A stretch of 64,000 nt of DNA from Caballeronia sordidicola. GTDB taxonomy: Bacteria > Pseudomonadota > Gammaproteobacteria > Burkholderiales > Burkholderiaceae. A program made the translations under genes and the position numbers. The notes beneath the pieces are model-generated. The model saw nothing but the letters and a program-made list of their open reading frames with translations. It made no database searches and was not told the origin of the DNA. Shown in pieces: positions 7,662 to 15,419 of the stretch; positions within the stretch are counted from its first letter, which is position 1, and each line of letters opens with the position of its first letter. Location: positions 124,001-188,000 of the forward strand of contig NZ_FCOC02000012.1 in assembly GCF_001544455.2 (NCBI RefSeq), written 5' to 3'.

Positions 7662-8783
7662 ATGGCAAGCCTGAATCTGCGCAACATCAACAAGCGCTAC
7701 GAAGAAACCGAAGTGATTCGCAGCGTGAACCTCGATATCGCCGACGGTGAGTTCGTCGTGTTCGTGGGGCCAAGCGGTTGCGGCAAGTCCACGCTGATGC
7801 GGATGATCGCCGGCCTGGAAGATATCAGCGGCGGCGACCTGACTATCGACGGCGTGCGCGTGAACGACGTGCCGCCCGCCAAGCGCGGCATTGCGATGGT
7901 GTTCCAGTCGTACGCGTTGTATCCGCACATGACGCTCTACGACAACATGGCGTTTGGTTTGAAGCTTGCCGGCACGAAGAAGCCGGAAATCGACGCGGCG
8001 GTCAAGCAAGCCGCGAAGATTCTTCACATCGATCACTTGCTCGACAGGAAACCTAAGCAATTGTCGGGCGGGCAGCGTCAGCGGGTGGCTATCGGCCGGG
8101 CGATTACGCGCAAGCCAAAAGTGTTCCTCTTCGACGAACCGCTGTCCAACCTCGACGCCGCATTGCGCGTGAAGATGCGCCTCGAGTTTGCGCGCCTGCA
8201 CGACGAGTTGAAGACGACCATGATCTACGTGACGCACGATCAGGTCGAAGCCATGACGCTCGCGGACAAGATCGTGGTGTTGTCGGCGGGGAATGTGGAG
8301 CAGGTCGGCACGCCGAACCAGCTTTATCACGCGCCGCAGAACAAGTTCGTGGCGGGGTTCATTGGATCGCCGAAGATGAATTTTTTCAATGGCGAAGTCA
8401 CGCAGGTGCTAAGCGATGGCGTGCTCGTGAAGTATGCAACGGGTGAGACGCAGCTTGCCGCCGTTGAGCCGGGTAACGCCAGGGTTGGCGATGCCGTGAT
8501 GATCGGCATTCGTCCCGAGCATTTGCATGCGGGGACGGCGGCGACGGTTGAGCACGGTGTATCGGCGAAGACAATGGCCGTCGAATCGCTTGGCGATGCC
8601 GCTTATCTGTACGCGGAGTCATCGGTGGCGCCGGATGGGATCATCGCCCGGATTCCGCCGCTCGAGCGCCATTCGCGTGGCGAAGTGCTCAAGCTCGGCG
8701 CCATGCCCGAGCATTGTCATCTGTTCAATGCCGAAGGGATTGCGTATCAACGGAAGATTGTGGAGGTGTTGTCGGCGGCTTGA
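7662..8783 (+). CDS. Polyol ABC transporter ATP-binding protein (SmoK/MalK type)
   Basis: A 373-residue CUT1 ATPase that energises the two permeases. It has Walker A GPSGCGKST (about residues 37-45), signature LSGGQ (about 135), Walker B VFLFDEP (about 155), and the H-loop VTHDQVEA. A C-terminal regulatory OB-type domain (about residues 236-373) carries GIRPEHL. The ATG at 7662 is chosen because the conserved MASLNLRNINKRYEE start follows a GGAG. It is the last gene of the plus-strand polyol operon and ends at a bidirectional terminator. Confidence 0.93.
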   Translation: MASLNLRNINKRYEETEVIRSVNLDIADGEFVVFVGPSGCGKSTLMRMIAGLEDISGGDLTIDGVRVNDVPPAKRGIAMVFQSYALYPHMTLYDNMAFGLKLAGTKKPEIDAAVKQAAKILHIDHLLDRKPKQLSGGQRQRVAIGRAITRKPKVFLFDEPLSNLDAALRVKMRLEFARLHDELKTTMIYVTHDQVEAMTLADKIVVLSAGNVEQVGTPNQLYHAPQNKFVAGFIGSPKMNFFNGEVTQVLSDGVLVKYATGETQLAAVEPGNARVGDAVMIGIRPEHLHAGTAATVEHGVSAKTMAVESLGDAAYLYAESSVAPDGIIARIPPLERHSRGEVLKLGAMPEHCHLFNAEGIAYQRKIVEVLSAA

Positions 8784-8801
8784 TTTTTTTGTGCGCTCAC
8801 A

Positions 8802-8833
8802 CGAAAACGCCCGGACATGTCCGGGTGTTTTCG
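8802..8833. terminator. Bidirectional terminator between the two converging polyol operons
   Basis: A near-perfect palindrome centred on CCCGGACATGTCCGGG, with AAAAC on the left and GTTTT on the right, so each strand ends in a T-run after the GC stem. It sits between the ATPase gene (plus) and the regulator gene (minus). Confidence 0.85.
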
Positions 8834-8850
8834 CATTTGGAGCCTTGAAA

Positions 8851-9798
8851 TCAAGCCTCCAACGCAGCCTGCGCGCATAACTCGTCCGTCACCAACCCCG
8901 ACAGCCATTTCCCTTTCAACGCCGCAATTACCGCAGCGCGCTTTCTCATTCCGCCGGCAAAGCCGATCGTCGGGCGCTTCGGCGGCGTATCGAGCCGCAA
9001 GCTCGTCACGCGCTCGCCGGTCGTCGATTTCACCCTGACACCTTCAGCATCTATAGGCAATCCAAGCAGTTCTGCCACCGCGCCGCCTTCCATCATCTCT
9101 TCGACTTCGGCGGTCGTGATAAACCCGTCCTCGTGCAGCGGGCAGTTGATCCCCATGTTGCCGATACCAACGAACGCCACATCGGCGTTCTCGGACAATG
9201 CATCCACGATTCTGTACAACCGGTGATTGACCCACTGCGCACGCTCGGCGCGGCTATCGGCCATCAACGGTGCAGGCAGCATGAAATGTTTGCCGCCGGT
9301 CTTCTCGGAAAGGTGCTGCGCGACGTCGTAGCGGTTCGAGGAGCCGTCCTGGGCGATCGCTCCAACCATGGATACCAACCGGTGCTGCGGCCGCTCCAGT
9401 TGCCCGATTTGCGCAACCACGGCCTTGAGCGTCCGGCCGCTGCTGATCGAGACGACCAGTGGTTTTTCATCGGTGAGATAACGTTCCATGACTTGCGCGC
9501 CCGCGACCGCGAGCTTGCGGTCCACCTGCTCGGGCGAGTCGCCATCGATAGGAACGACCTCGCACATGGACAAACCGTAGCGCTTCGATAACTGCGCCGC
9601 CAGCGACAAGCAATCCGCCACGCGATGGTCCACGCGCACGCGGATCAGGTTCTTCTCCACCGCGAACGCAACGAGGCGTTGCGCGACGGGCCGCGAAATC
9701 TGCAGCTTCTCCGCGATTTCATTCTGCGTGTTTCCCGCGACGTAATAGAGCCACGCGGCGCGGGTGGCGAGATCGAGTTTTTCATTGGACTTGGGCAC
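8851..9798 (-). CDS. SorC-family sugar-binding transcriptional regulator of the polyol regulon
   Basis: A 315-residue cytoplasmic regulator. The N-terminal helix-turn-helix (about residues 18-55) contains NTQNEIAEKLQISRPVAQRL. The rest is the SorC/DeoR sugar-binding domain, which in family members senses a phosphorylated sugar and forms tetramers. Conserved family segments are VVSISSGRTLK (about residue 115) and FVGIGNMG near residue 205. It is the last gene of the mannitol dehydrogenase-xylulokinase operon. It is the obvious candidate to bind the 31-bp operator found in both promoters and so would also regulate its own operon. Confidence 0.88.
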   Translation of the reverse strand: MPKSNEKLDLATRAAWLYYVAGNTQNEIAEKLQISRPVAQRLVAFAVEKNLIRVRVDHRVADCLSLAAQLSKRYGLSMCEVVPIDGDSPEQVDRKLAVAGAQVMERYLTDEKPLVVSISSGRTLKAVVAQIGQLERPQHRLVSMVGAIAQDGSSNRYDVAQHLSEKTGGKHFMLPAPLMADSRAERAQWVNHRLYRIVDALSENADVAFVGIGNMGINCPLHEDGFITTAEVEEMMEGGAVAELLGLPIDAEGVRVKSTTGERVTSLRLDTPPKRPTIGFAGGMRKRAAVIAALKGKWLSGLVTDELCAQAALEA

Positions 9799-9843
9799 GG
9801 GAGCTCGATGTCAGGTCGTTTATATCGAATACACATGTAGAAA

Positions 9844-9864
9844 CGCGCGCCATGGAGGCGCGCG
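9844..9864 (-). terminator. Stem-loop between xylulokinase and regulator genes
   Basis: CGCGCGCC (9844-9851) pairs perfectly with GGCGCGCG (9857-9864) around a 5-base loop, and on the minus strand TTTC follows. It may partly terminate the operon transcript before the regulator gene and keep regulator levels low. Confidence 0.5.
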
Positions 9865-9928
9865 GATTGATCGATATTGTGCACGCTCCGGCGCGCAGAG
9901 CTTGTTGAAATTCTTCTGCGCCGAATTG

Positions 9929-11410
9929 TCAGGCGAGGCGCGGCCGCGCCGGATCGAACAACGGTTTTACATGCTGATAAAGCTCGCGGAAACCCTTCAG
10001 CCGCTGCCGCAAGATTGCGTGGCGCGCCGGGTTCGGCACGAATTCATCCTTCACCGGCGGCTTTGCGAGCACGACAGCGGGGTCGCCGCCCGCCGCAAGC
10101 CAGCCGAGACGCGCCGCGCCCAATGCAGCGCCGGTTTCACCGCCGCCATGCGTGCGCGTGCGCGTGTTGAGGGCATCAGCCAATAACTGGCCCCAGTACT
10201 TGCTGCGCGCGCCGCCGCCCAGCAGCGACAACGCGTGTACTTCCGTGCCGGCTGCCTGCAATGCGTCGAGTCCATCGGTCAGCGCCAGCGTCACGCCTTC
10301 GAGCACCGCGTAACCGAGCAACGCGCGATCGGTCGCGTGCGTCATGCCGAAGAACACGCCTTGCGCGTACGGGTCGTTGTGCGGCGTGCGTTCACCGCTG
10401 AGATACGGCAGGAACAGCGGCGCGATTTCCAGCGCAGCAGGATCGAGCGCCTCGATTTCGGCGAGGAGCGTGGGTTCGTCGGTGGAGGTCAGTTTGCAGA
10501 CCCAGCGCAAGCAACTCGCCGCCGACAACACCACGCTCATCTGATGCCATCTGTCCGGAATGGCGTGACAAAACGCATGCACGGCGGACGCCGGATTGGG
10601 CCGGAAGCGATCCCCGACAACGCACAACACGCCCGACGTTCCCAGCGATAAAAATCCATCGCCCGGTTCCGTAGCGCCGATACCCACCGCGCTCGCCGCG
10701 TTGTCGCCGCCACCGGCCGCGACGATCACCCCATCGCGCAAACCGAGTTCGCGGGCGAGTTCCGGCAGCAGCGTGCCCGACGGCTCGCTGCCCTCGGCGA
10801 GCGCCGGCATCTGCGCGCGCGTCATGCTGCACGCGGCGAGCAGTTCGTCCGACCAGTCACGGCGGGCCACATCGAGCCATAAGGTTCCGGCTGCATCTGA
10901 AGGGTCGGACACCTTCGTGCCTGTCAGATGCAAGCGTAGATAATCCTTTGGCAACAACACGCATGCCGTCCGGTTGAAAATCTCCGGCTCGTTGTGCTTC
11001 ACCCACAGCAGCTTGGGCGCGGTGAAGCCGGGCATCGCGAGATTGCCAGCGATTGCATGCAACTCCGTCGCGGTTTGCGTCAGCTCGTCGCATTCCTTGT
11101 CGCTGCGCATGTCGTTCCAGAGAATCGCGGGACGCAGCACGCGGTCTTCGGAGTCGAGCAGCACGGCGCCGTGCATCTGTCCCGACAAGCCGATACCGCG
11201 AACCTGCGCGAACTCTTCCGGGAATTTATCGCGCAGGGCGAACAGGGCGGCACGCGTGCCGTCCCACCAGTCGAGCGGGTTTTGCTCCGACCAGCGCGGT
11301 TTCGGGCGCGATACGGTGAATGGCGTACCCGCTGTGCCCACTACGCTGCCGTCGCTCGCGAGCAGCAGGACTTTTACTTCGGAGGTGCCGAGATCGATGC
11401 CTAAATACAT
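9929..11410 (-). CDS. xylB: Xylulokinase (D-xylulose kinase), FGGY family
   Basis: A 493-residue cytoplasmic kinase that phosphorylates D-xylulose to D-xylulose 5-phosphate. The N-terminus begins MYLGIDLGTSEVKVLL with the phosphate-binding loop. GLSGQMHGAVLLD (about residues 73-85) and LWNDMRSDKECDEL are typical of XylB, and the C-terminal FGGY half carries LSLLGGGARSKYWGQLLADA. With mannitol dehydrogenase upstream, the pair suits arabitol or xylitol use as well as hexitols. Rhodobacter and Pseudomonas polyol operons also pair such a kinase with the dehydrogenase. Confidence 0.92.
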   Translation of the reverse strand: MYLGIDLGTSEVKVLLLASDGSVVGTAGTPFTVSRPKPRWSEQNPLDWWDGTRAALFALRDKFPEEFAQVRGIGLSGQMHGAVLLDSEDRVLRPAILWNDMRSDKECDELTQTATELHAIAGNLAMPGFTAPKLLWVKHNEPEIFNRTACVLLPKDYLRLHLTGTKVSDPSDAAGTLWLDVARRDWSDELLAACSMTRAQMPALAEGSEPSGTLLPELARELGLRDGVIVAAGGGDNAASAVGIGATEPGDGFLSLGTSGVLCVVGDRFRPNPASAVHAFCHAIPDRWHQMSVVLSAASCLRWVCKLTSTDEPTLLAEIEALDPAALEIAPLFLPYLSGERTPHNDPYAQGVFFGMTHATDRALLGYAVLEGVTLALTDGLDALQAAGTEVHALSLLGGGARSKYWGQLLADALNTRTRTHGGGETGAALGAARLGWLAAGGDPAVVLAKPPVKDEFVPNPARHAILRQRLKGFRELYQHVKPLFDPARPRLA

Positions 11411-11451
11411 GGACGAACCCTTGTTGAAGGCTTGAAGCGGAGAAAACCGGA

Positions 11452-11501
11452 GGCGCTAATGTAGCGCCGCTGCCGGTGTTGCGCCATTGGCATAACACCG
11501 G
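11452..11501 (-). promoter_or_regulatory. Two adjacent stem-loops between mannitol dehydrogenase and xylulokinase genes
   Basis: GGCGCT/AGCGCC (11452-11457 with 11463-11468) and CCGGTGTT/AACACCGG (11473-11480 with 11494-11501) form two neighbouring hairpins without clear T-runs. An mRNA-stability or processing role is likely. Confidence 0.55.
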
Positions 11502-11525
11502 ACGGGGGTATGAAATGTGGGACGC

Positions 11526-12917
11526 TCAGGCGCGCTTTGCAAGCCACGCGTCGACTCGGTCCAGCGCCGCGCGCAGCACGCGTTCGAGATCAGCGCTCCC
11601 GGCAAGGCTGCCCCAAAGTAGCTTGTCCGCGACGAAAGCCTTCACCGGATCGGCCGCTTCGAAGAAAGCGTGCGCGCTCGCCGCGTCCATCACGCCGTCC
11701 TGATACGCGTACGGCAGCTTGCCTTCGTGCCAGCGTTCGAGAAAACGGAAGAACAGCGCGGGCAGCATGGCGGTCGCGTCCGGATCGGTCTTGCGTGCGA
11801 AACATTCACGCAACGTCGGCGCGATAAACCCCGGGATCTTCGAGAAACCATCGGCGGCCACGCGCTGGTTCGTGTCCTGAATATACGGATTGACGAAGCG
11901 GTCGAGCACGACATCGCGGTACTTTGCGAGGTCGATCGGGCTTGGCGACAGGCACGGGATCACGTCCTGCGTGACGTAGTCATCGGCGAGTGCGCGGATT
12001 TGCGCGTCCTGCGTGCCCTCGTGGATGTATTGATAGCCGATCAGCGTTCCCGCCCAGGCAATGCAGCTATGCGTGGCGTTGAGAATGCGGATCTTGGCTT
12101 CCTCGTAGGGATGCACAGAGTCGACCATTTCGGCCCCGACCTTTTCCCAGGCGGGACGTCCGGCGATGAACGCGTCCTCGATCACCCACTGAATGAATGC
12201 TTCGCCCATGACGGGCGCCTTGTCGTCGAAACCGGTAGCGGCCAGCACGCGTTCGCGCACATCCGGCGTGGGGCGCGGCGTGATGCGGTCGACCATCGCG
12301 TTTGGACACGCTGTGTTCGCGATCATCCATTCACGCAATGCCGTTTCGCCGCGCAACTGCAGGAATTCGAGCATGCCCGCCTTGAAGCGGTCGCCGTTGC
12401 TGCGCAGGTTGTCGCAGTTTTGCAGCGTCACCTTGCCTGCGTTCTGCTTCATGCGGGCATCCAGAATCGCGGCGAGCGCGCCGTAGATGGTCGTGCGCGC
12501 GCCTTTCAGGTCCGCGGCGAGATCGGGATTGGCTGTATCGAGCTTGTGATGTTCGTCGAGGTAATAACCGCCTTCGGTCACCGTGAACGATACGATCTTG
12601 CACTCGGGCGCCGCGCCTGCCGCAACCAGCGCGTCCAGGTCCGCGGCCCACGGCACGACCTTCTTGATCGAACGGATGGTCTCGTACTTGCGTTCACCCT
12701 GCGGCGTGACGGTTTCGAGCGTATAGGTGCCGTTCTGGGCGGCCAGCGCTTCGAGCACCGCATTCATGTCGCCGCGAATATTGCCGACGGTCAGCGACCA
12801 GCGCGTATCGCCCGATTCAATCAGGCGGTGCAGATACCACGCCTGATGCGCACGGTGAAAAGAACCCGCGCCGATGTGCAGGATCACATCGGCGGTTGTT
12901 TGGTTTTCGGACGTCAT
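11526..12917 (-). CDS. Mannitol dehydrogenase family protein (polyol 2-dehydrogenase)
   Basis: A 463-residue cytoplasmic long-chain polyol dehydrogenase that oxidises mannitol to fructose or D-arabitol to D-xylulose with NAD. The N-terminal motif ILHIGAGSFHRAHQAWYL is characteristic, and the catalytic signature K-x5-N-x2-H appears as KIRILNATH near residue 280. Start ATG 12915-12917 has AGAGGAAG upstream, and the longer reading frame further upstream is promoter DNA. First gene of the minus-strand polyol operon. Its natural partner kinase is XylB, which favours D-arabitol among the possible substrates. Confidence 0.92.
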   Translation of the reverse strand: MTSENQTTADVILHIGAGSFHRAHQAWYLHRLIESGDTRWSLTVGNIRGDMNAVLEALAAQNGTYTLETVTPQGERKYETIRSIKKVVPWAADLDALVAAGAAPECKIVSFTVTEGGYYLDEHHKLDTANPDLAADLKGARTTIYGALAAILDARMKQNAGKVTLQNCDNLRSNGDRFKAGMLEFLQLRGETALREWMIANTACPNAMVDRITPRPTPDVRERVLAATGFDDKAPVMGEAFIQWVIEDAFIAGRPAWEKVGAEMVDSVHPYEEAKIRILNATHSCIAWAGTLIGYQYIHEGTQDAQIRALADDYVTQDVIPCLSPSPIDLAKYRDVVLDRFVNPYIQDTNQRVAADGFSKIPGFIAPTLRECFARKTDPDATAMLPALFFRFLERWHEGKLPYAYQDGVMDAASAHAFFEAADPVKAFVADKLLWGSLAGSADLERVLRAALDRVDAWLAKRA

Positions 12918-13019
12918 GGTGTCTTCCTCTGATCTGGATGCGCCGTGGGTTGTGCTTGGGGCGCGGTGCTGTGTCTCGTGCCGTGGCGGGTTCTGGCTGA
13001 CGCCACTTGCCGTCACCAC

Positions 13020-13050
13020 GATCATTTGCTCGTTCTGTGAGCGAATGATC
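13020..13050 (-). promoter_or_regulatory. 31-bp polyol operator, copy 2 (inverted repeat)
   Basis: On the minus strand the site starts GATCATTCGCTC and ends GAGCAAATGATC. The two 12-base arms match at 11 of 12 positions around a 7-base spacer, so this is the more symmetric copy. It lies 102 bases upstream of the mannitol dehydrogenase start. It agrees with copy 1 at 25 of 31 positions. Confidence 0.78.
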
Positions 13051-13073
13051 GTATTCGATTCGATGAAAGTCAA
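13045..13073 (-). promoter_or_regulatory. Promoter of the mannitol dehydrogenase-xylulokinase-regulator operon
   Basis: TTGACT (13073-13068), 17 bases, then GATCAT (13050-13045), all on the minus strand. The -10 element forms the first six bases of the operator, as in the converging operon. A bound regulator would cover the -10 box and the start site, which points to repression. Confidence 0.7.
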
Positions 13074-13306
13074 GGCGCTCCGCAGCATTTAACGCGGTGA
13101 AAACGCGCTGCTGCTATGCACAAATTTTGACTCTTTCCGGCATCAGGACTTACCCGAATGCAAAAAAGTATCGGGGAGCAGTTCCATTTTCAGTGGTGAA
13201 ATACCCGCGGCAAGGCTAATTTTCGGTCATGGCACGGCGCGAGGCATCCTCGTGAGTACATCGCGAACGCGGCCAGAAAAAAGCAGCGGGTCAGGAGGAA
13301 GACAAG

Positions 13307-14311
13307 ATGCACACCATTTTGAATGACACGACATGTCGATGCGGCGCATGCGGCTACTGCCGTGCGGCACGCACTACCGCGCGTCGTGCCAACATCGTCC
13401 AGCCCGATCTCGAACTCGTGGATGTGGCGCGCGACGAGTCATTCAAAGTCTGGTCGCATGGTTACCCTTACCGCACCGTGCGCTGGCACTTCCATCCGCA
13501 GTACGAGATCCAGCTCATCACCACGACCACGGGCAAATACTTCGTTGGCGATCACATCGGCAGTTTCGTGCCGGGCAATCTGGTGATGATGGGACCGAAC
13601 TTGCCGCACAACTGGGTCAGCGACGTGCCGCCCGGCGACCATGTGAACGAACGCTGTCTGATCCTGCAATTCGATGCGGAGTTCGTGGCGCGCGCCATCG
13701 ACGTGTTTCCCGAACTGAAGCGCGTGGAATCCCTGCTCGATGCATCGTGCTGGGGCGTTTTGTTCACGCCGGAAACGGGCGCGGCGGCCGAACCGATCAT
13801 GCGCGAGATGTTGAGCGCGCAAGGCATGCGGCGCATCACGCTGTTTCTGGCGCTGCTCGATCTGCTCGTGCAGAGCGCCAATCCCGTCAAGCTCGCGAGC
13901 GCCGCGTATCGTGCGGACCCGGCGCGTTATGCGGAGGCGCGCATCAATCATGTGCTTTCCTATATTGGCAAGAACCTGTCGCAGGAACTGCGCGAAACGG
14001 AACTTGCCGAACTCGCGGGGCAAAGCGCGAGCGCATTCTCGCGATATTTCCGCCGGCACACGGGCTTGCCGTTCGTGCAATACGTGAACCGTCTGCGCAT
14101 CAATCTCGCGTGCCAGTTGCTGATGTCGGGAGAACTGAATATCACCGATATCTGCTATCAGGTCGGCTTTAACAACCTGTCCAATTTCAACCGGCAGTTC
14201 CTGTTGCTCAAGAACATGTCGCCTTCGCGATGGCGCGCTTACCAGCAGCTCAATGCTGCCAGTGCAACTGAATCGTCCGAGGCCGAGCCGGCGCTCGAAG
14301 CATTCGGCTAG
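13307..14311 (+). CDS. AraC-family transcriptional regulator with N-terminal cysteine cluster
   Basis: A 334-residue regulator. The ATG at 13307 follows AGGAGG. An AraC-type cupin sensor domain occupies about residues 50-170 (for example WHFHPQYEIQL and VPGNLVMMGPNLPHNW). The C-terminal double helix-turn-helix lies at about residues 220-315, with TELAELAGQSASAFSRYF and ITDICYQVGFNNLSNFNRQF. Unusual for the family, residues 10-18 read CRCGACGYC, with four cysteines. It stands next to and upstream of the ribose-type polyol importer operon, which it probably controls. Confidence 0.85.
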   Translation: MHTILNDTTCRCGACGYCRAARTTARRANIVQPDLELVDVARDESFKVWSHGYPYRTVRWHFHPQYEIQLITTTTGKYFVGDHIGSFVPGNLVMMGPNLPHNWVSDVPPGDHVNERCLILQFDAEFVARAIDVFPELKRVESLLDASCWGVLFTPETGAAAEPIMREMLSAQGMRRITLFLALLDLLVQSANPVKLASAAYRADPARYAEARINHVLSYIGKNLSQELRETELAELAGQSASAFSRYFRRHTGLPFVQYVNRLRINLACQLLMSGELNITDICYQVGFNNLSNFNRQFLLLKNMSPSRWRAYQQLNAASATESSEAEPALEAFG

Positions 14312-14344
14312 CGCCTTCTTACTTTCCTGAGAAAACCGTGTAAC

Positions 14345-14366
14345 GCGGTGCTTGAAAAAGCACCGC
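14345..14366 (+). promoter_or_regulatory. Perfect hairpin with GAAA loop after the AraC regulator gene
   Basis: GCGGTGCTT and AAGCACCGC pair over nine bases around a GAAA tetraloop, 34 bases after the regulator stop and 78 bases before the binding-protein start. No T-run follows, so it is not a classical terminator. It may separate the regulator transcript from the importer operon or stabilise the latter. Confidence 0.6.
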
Positions 14367-14443
14367 GCCGGGCGAACTCGTCCTCGCGGTTCGAGTGTTC
14401 CAACGACGTACCCAAGTCCAATCAACAAGAGATGGAGACAGCC

Positions 14444-15370
14444 ATGCACGCTTTCGCTTTCCCGAAGAAACTCGCCCTCGCTACGTTAGGTCTCGCCACA
14501 GCGCTTTCAGTGGCGGGCGCACAGGCCGCCGAGCCATTGAAGATCGGCATGACGTTCCAGGAGTTGAACAATCCGTATTTCGTTTCCATGCAGAAGGCGT
14601 TGAACGAAGCGGCCGCGTCCATCGGGGCACAGGTTGTCGTGACCGACGCGCACCACGACGTCAGCAAGCAGGTCAGCGACGTTGAAGACATGCTGCAAAA
14701 GAAAATCGACATCCTGCTGGTGAATCCGACTGATTCGACCGGCATTGTTTCAGCCGTGAACGCCGCGAAGAAAGCGGGCGTGGTCGTGGTCGCGGTGGAC
14801 GCCAACGCGAACGGCCCGGTGGACTCGTTCGTGGGATCGAAGAATTACGATGCCGGTGTCATGTCGTGCGAATACCTGGGCAAGACGCTCGGCAGCACGG
14901 GCGAAGTGGCGATCCTCGACGGCATTCCGGTCGTGCCGATTCTCGAACGCGTGCGCGGCTGCAAGGCGGCGCTCGCGAAGTTCCCGAACATCAAGATCGT
15001 CGATACACAGAACGGCAAGCAGGAACGCGCGACCGCGTTATCGGTCACCGAGAACATGATCCAGGCGCATCCGAATCTGAAGGGCGTGTTCAGTGTGAAC
15101 GATGGTGGATCGATGGGCGCGCTGGCCGCTATCGAAGCGTCGGGCAAGGACATCAAGCTGACGAGCGTGGACGGTGCGCCGGAGGCGATCACGGCCATGC
15201 AGAAACCGGACTCGAAGTTCATTGAAACGTCGGCGCAATTTCCGCGCGATCAGGTGCGCATTGCAATTGGCATTGCGCTTGCGAAGAAGTGGGGCGCCAA
15301 TGTGCCGAAGGCGATTCCTATCGACGTGAAGATGATCGACAAGAGCAACGCCAAGGGCTTTAGCTGGTAA
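14444..15370 (+). CDS. Sugar/polyol ABC transporter substrate-binding protein (ribose type)
   Basis: A 308-residue periplasmic binding protein of the Peripla_BP_4/RbsB family. The ATG at 14444 is chosen because GGAG lies six bases upstream and a signal peptide follows (MHAFAFPKKLALATLGLATA, cleavage after AQAA). Mature-protein motifs include GMTFQELNNPYFVSMQ, and SVNDGGSMGALAAIEASGK near residue 220. It is the first gene of an importer operon (binding protein, double ATPase, permease) followed by a zinc dehydrogenase, an FGGY kinase and an SDR. The ligand is likely a tetritol or pentitol. Confidence 0.9.
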   Translation: MHAFAFPKKLALATLGLATALSVAGAQAAEPLKIGMTFQELNNPYFVSMQKALNEAAASIGAQVVVTDAHHDVSKQVSDVEDMLQKKIDILLVNPTDSTGIVSAVNAAKKAGVVVVAVDANANGPVDSFVGSKNYDAGVMSCEYLGKTLGSTGEVAILDGIPVVPILERVRGCKAALAKFPNIKIVDTQNGKQERATALSVTENMIQAHPNLKGVFSVNDGGSMGALAAIEASGKDIKLTSVDGAPEAITAMQKPDSKFIETSAQFPRDQVRIAIGIALAKKWGANVPKAIPIDVKMIDKSNAKGFSW

Positions 15371-15419
15371 GCGGGTTTCAAAAGCATTGTCCCGAGACAC
15401 GTTCCGGCAGGTGAGCACG

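Larger units (their letters stand above)
12918..13306. other. Divergent regulatory region between the two polyol systems
   Basis: 389 bases without a gene. It contains the leader of the mannitol dehydrogenase gene, operator copy 2 at 13020-13050, its -35 box at 13068-13073, and the upstream region of the AraC regulator gene, ending with AGGAGG near 13293. Confidence 0.75.

Noticed and set aside
11670..12932. 420-codon plus-strand frame across the mannitol dehydrogenase gene
   Set aside because: The opposite strand has the full family signature K-x5-N-x2-H, and this frame is a GC-driven shadow.
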